From Candidatus Amesbacteria bacterium RIFCSPLOWO2_01_FULL_48_25 (lineage in GTDB: Bacteria > Patescibacteriota > Microgenomatia > CAZETR01 > Amesbacteraceae), in NCBI GenBank assembly GCA_001773695.1, contig MEXN01000003.1:89547-138652 (forward strand): a stretch of DNA of 49,106 nucleotides, given 5' to 3'. Positions 48,952 through 49,106 of the stretch are shown here, one piece after another. The notes below the pieces were generated by a model. That model was not told the origin of the DNA. It saw only the letters and a list, made by a program, of their open reading frames with translations, and did not search any database. Both the position numbers and the translations under genes were made by a program. Numbering within the stretch: position 1 is the stretch's first letter; each line of letters begins with the position of its first letter.

Positions 48952-49004
48952 CTCCAAACTGGAATGTATCCACTATGACTGAGCCGAGGTAGGCTTGTCA
49001 ATGG

Positions 49005-49010
49005 TAAAAT
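49005..49010 (+). promoter_or_regulatory. Extended -10 of tRNA-Gln
   Basis: TGG-TAAAAT, nine bases before the first tRNA base; it lies back to back with the small membrane protein promoter (TTGACA on the other strand at 48996-49001). Confidence 0.5.
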
Positions 49011-49019
49011 TAGATTCAT

Positions 49020-49090
49020 TGGGGGATCTGCTAACGGTAGGCATACAGACTCTGAATCTGTCAATCTAGGTTCGAATCCTAGTCCCCCAG
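49020..49090 (+). tRNA. tRNA-Gln (CTG)
   Basis: Acceptor TGGGGGA/TCCCCCA, D arm TGC-TAACGGTAG-GCA, anticodon stem ACAGA/TCTGT with loop CTCTGAA (anticodon CTG), T arm CTAGG-TTCGAAT-CCTAG, discriminator G. Starts with T and ends G like bacterial tRNA-Gln. CCA not encoded. Confidence 0.92.
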
Positions 49091-49106
49091 CACATTGGTA
49101 CGATAC

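Noticed and set aside
1-49106. CRISPR array, prophage, integron or IS element
   Set aside because: No regularly spaced repeats, transposase, integrase or phage structural genes seen; the only repeats are the short ones listed.

Overview
The window looks like chromosomal DNA from a member of the Candidate Phyla Radiation (Patescibacteria), most likely the Microgenomates side; this is an inference from gene content, not from a marker phylogeny. Supporting points are tightly packed small genes, many proteins with one N-terminal membrane anchor and a Pro/Thr linker, a secretin-less type IV pilus cluster with an LVIVD-propeller pseudopilin, small CxxCxC proteins, few biosynthetic genes, and the 'VTPLSKTLAMALFIILPF' type of anchored protein. 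Genes end in TGA and RF2 is present, so UGA is a normal stop (not the Gracilibacteria/SR1 code). I see no phage, IS transposase or CRISPR array.

Layout. 1-5.9 kb: RF2 (cut by the window edge), an operon of ECF-type sigma factor, AlkA-like glycosylase, a small unknown and NrnA-like DHH phosphoesterase, then divergent typA. 5.3-9.8 kb: Mn-type superoxide dismutase, a Fic AMP-transferase with tandem-repeat operator, an FMN-binding oxidase-like protein and a membrane-anchored Clp-like double AAA+ protein. 9.8-17.7 kb: MgtA-like P-type ATPase, phosphomannomutase/phosphoglucomutase, short alpha-glucan phosphorylase, an unknown membrane protein and a ZIP transporter. 17.7-20.5 kb: an accessory stretch of anchored or secreted unknowns with imperfect direct repeats. 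20.6-29.9 kb: secA, a spermidine-synthase-like protein, serS with a histidine phosphatase behind a T-box-like leader, a CYTH protein, three membrane microproteins, HD protein, lysS, greA, tRNA-Glu. 29.9-35 kb: anchored protein, lon behind a CIRCE-like operator, PAP2, L,D-transpeptidase, flavin reductase. 35-43 kb: type IV pilus/pseudopilus cluster. 43-49.1 kb: nucleotidyltransferase-fold protein, NAGPA-type glycosidase, VIT-like transporter, PAP2, DipZ-like CcdA-thioredoxin fusion, a second thioredoxin, esterase, small membrane protein, tRNA-Gln.

Regulation is the most rewarding layer. At least eight genes carry a TATAAT-like box exactly 6 nt before the start codon, which predicts leaderless mRNAs; this also corrects several starts (secA begins at a GTG). 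Two divergent pairs share overlapping or palindromic -10 boxes. Three leaders (typA, greA and the serS operon) contain a hairpin followed by seven T just before the start codon. The serS leader has the T-box core GGTGGCACC, a hairpin loop with a Ser codon (TCC), and mutually exclusive antiterminator and terminator pairings, so it is the best candidate here for an under-described regulatory system.
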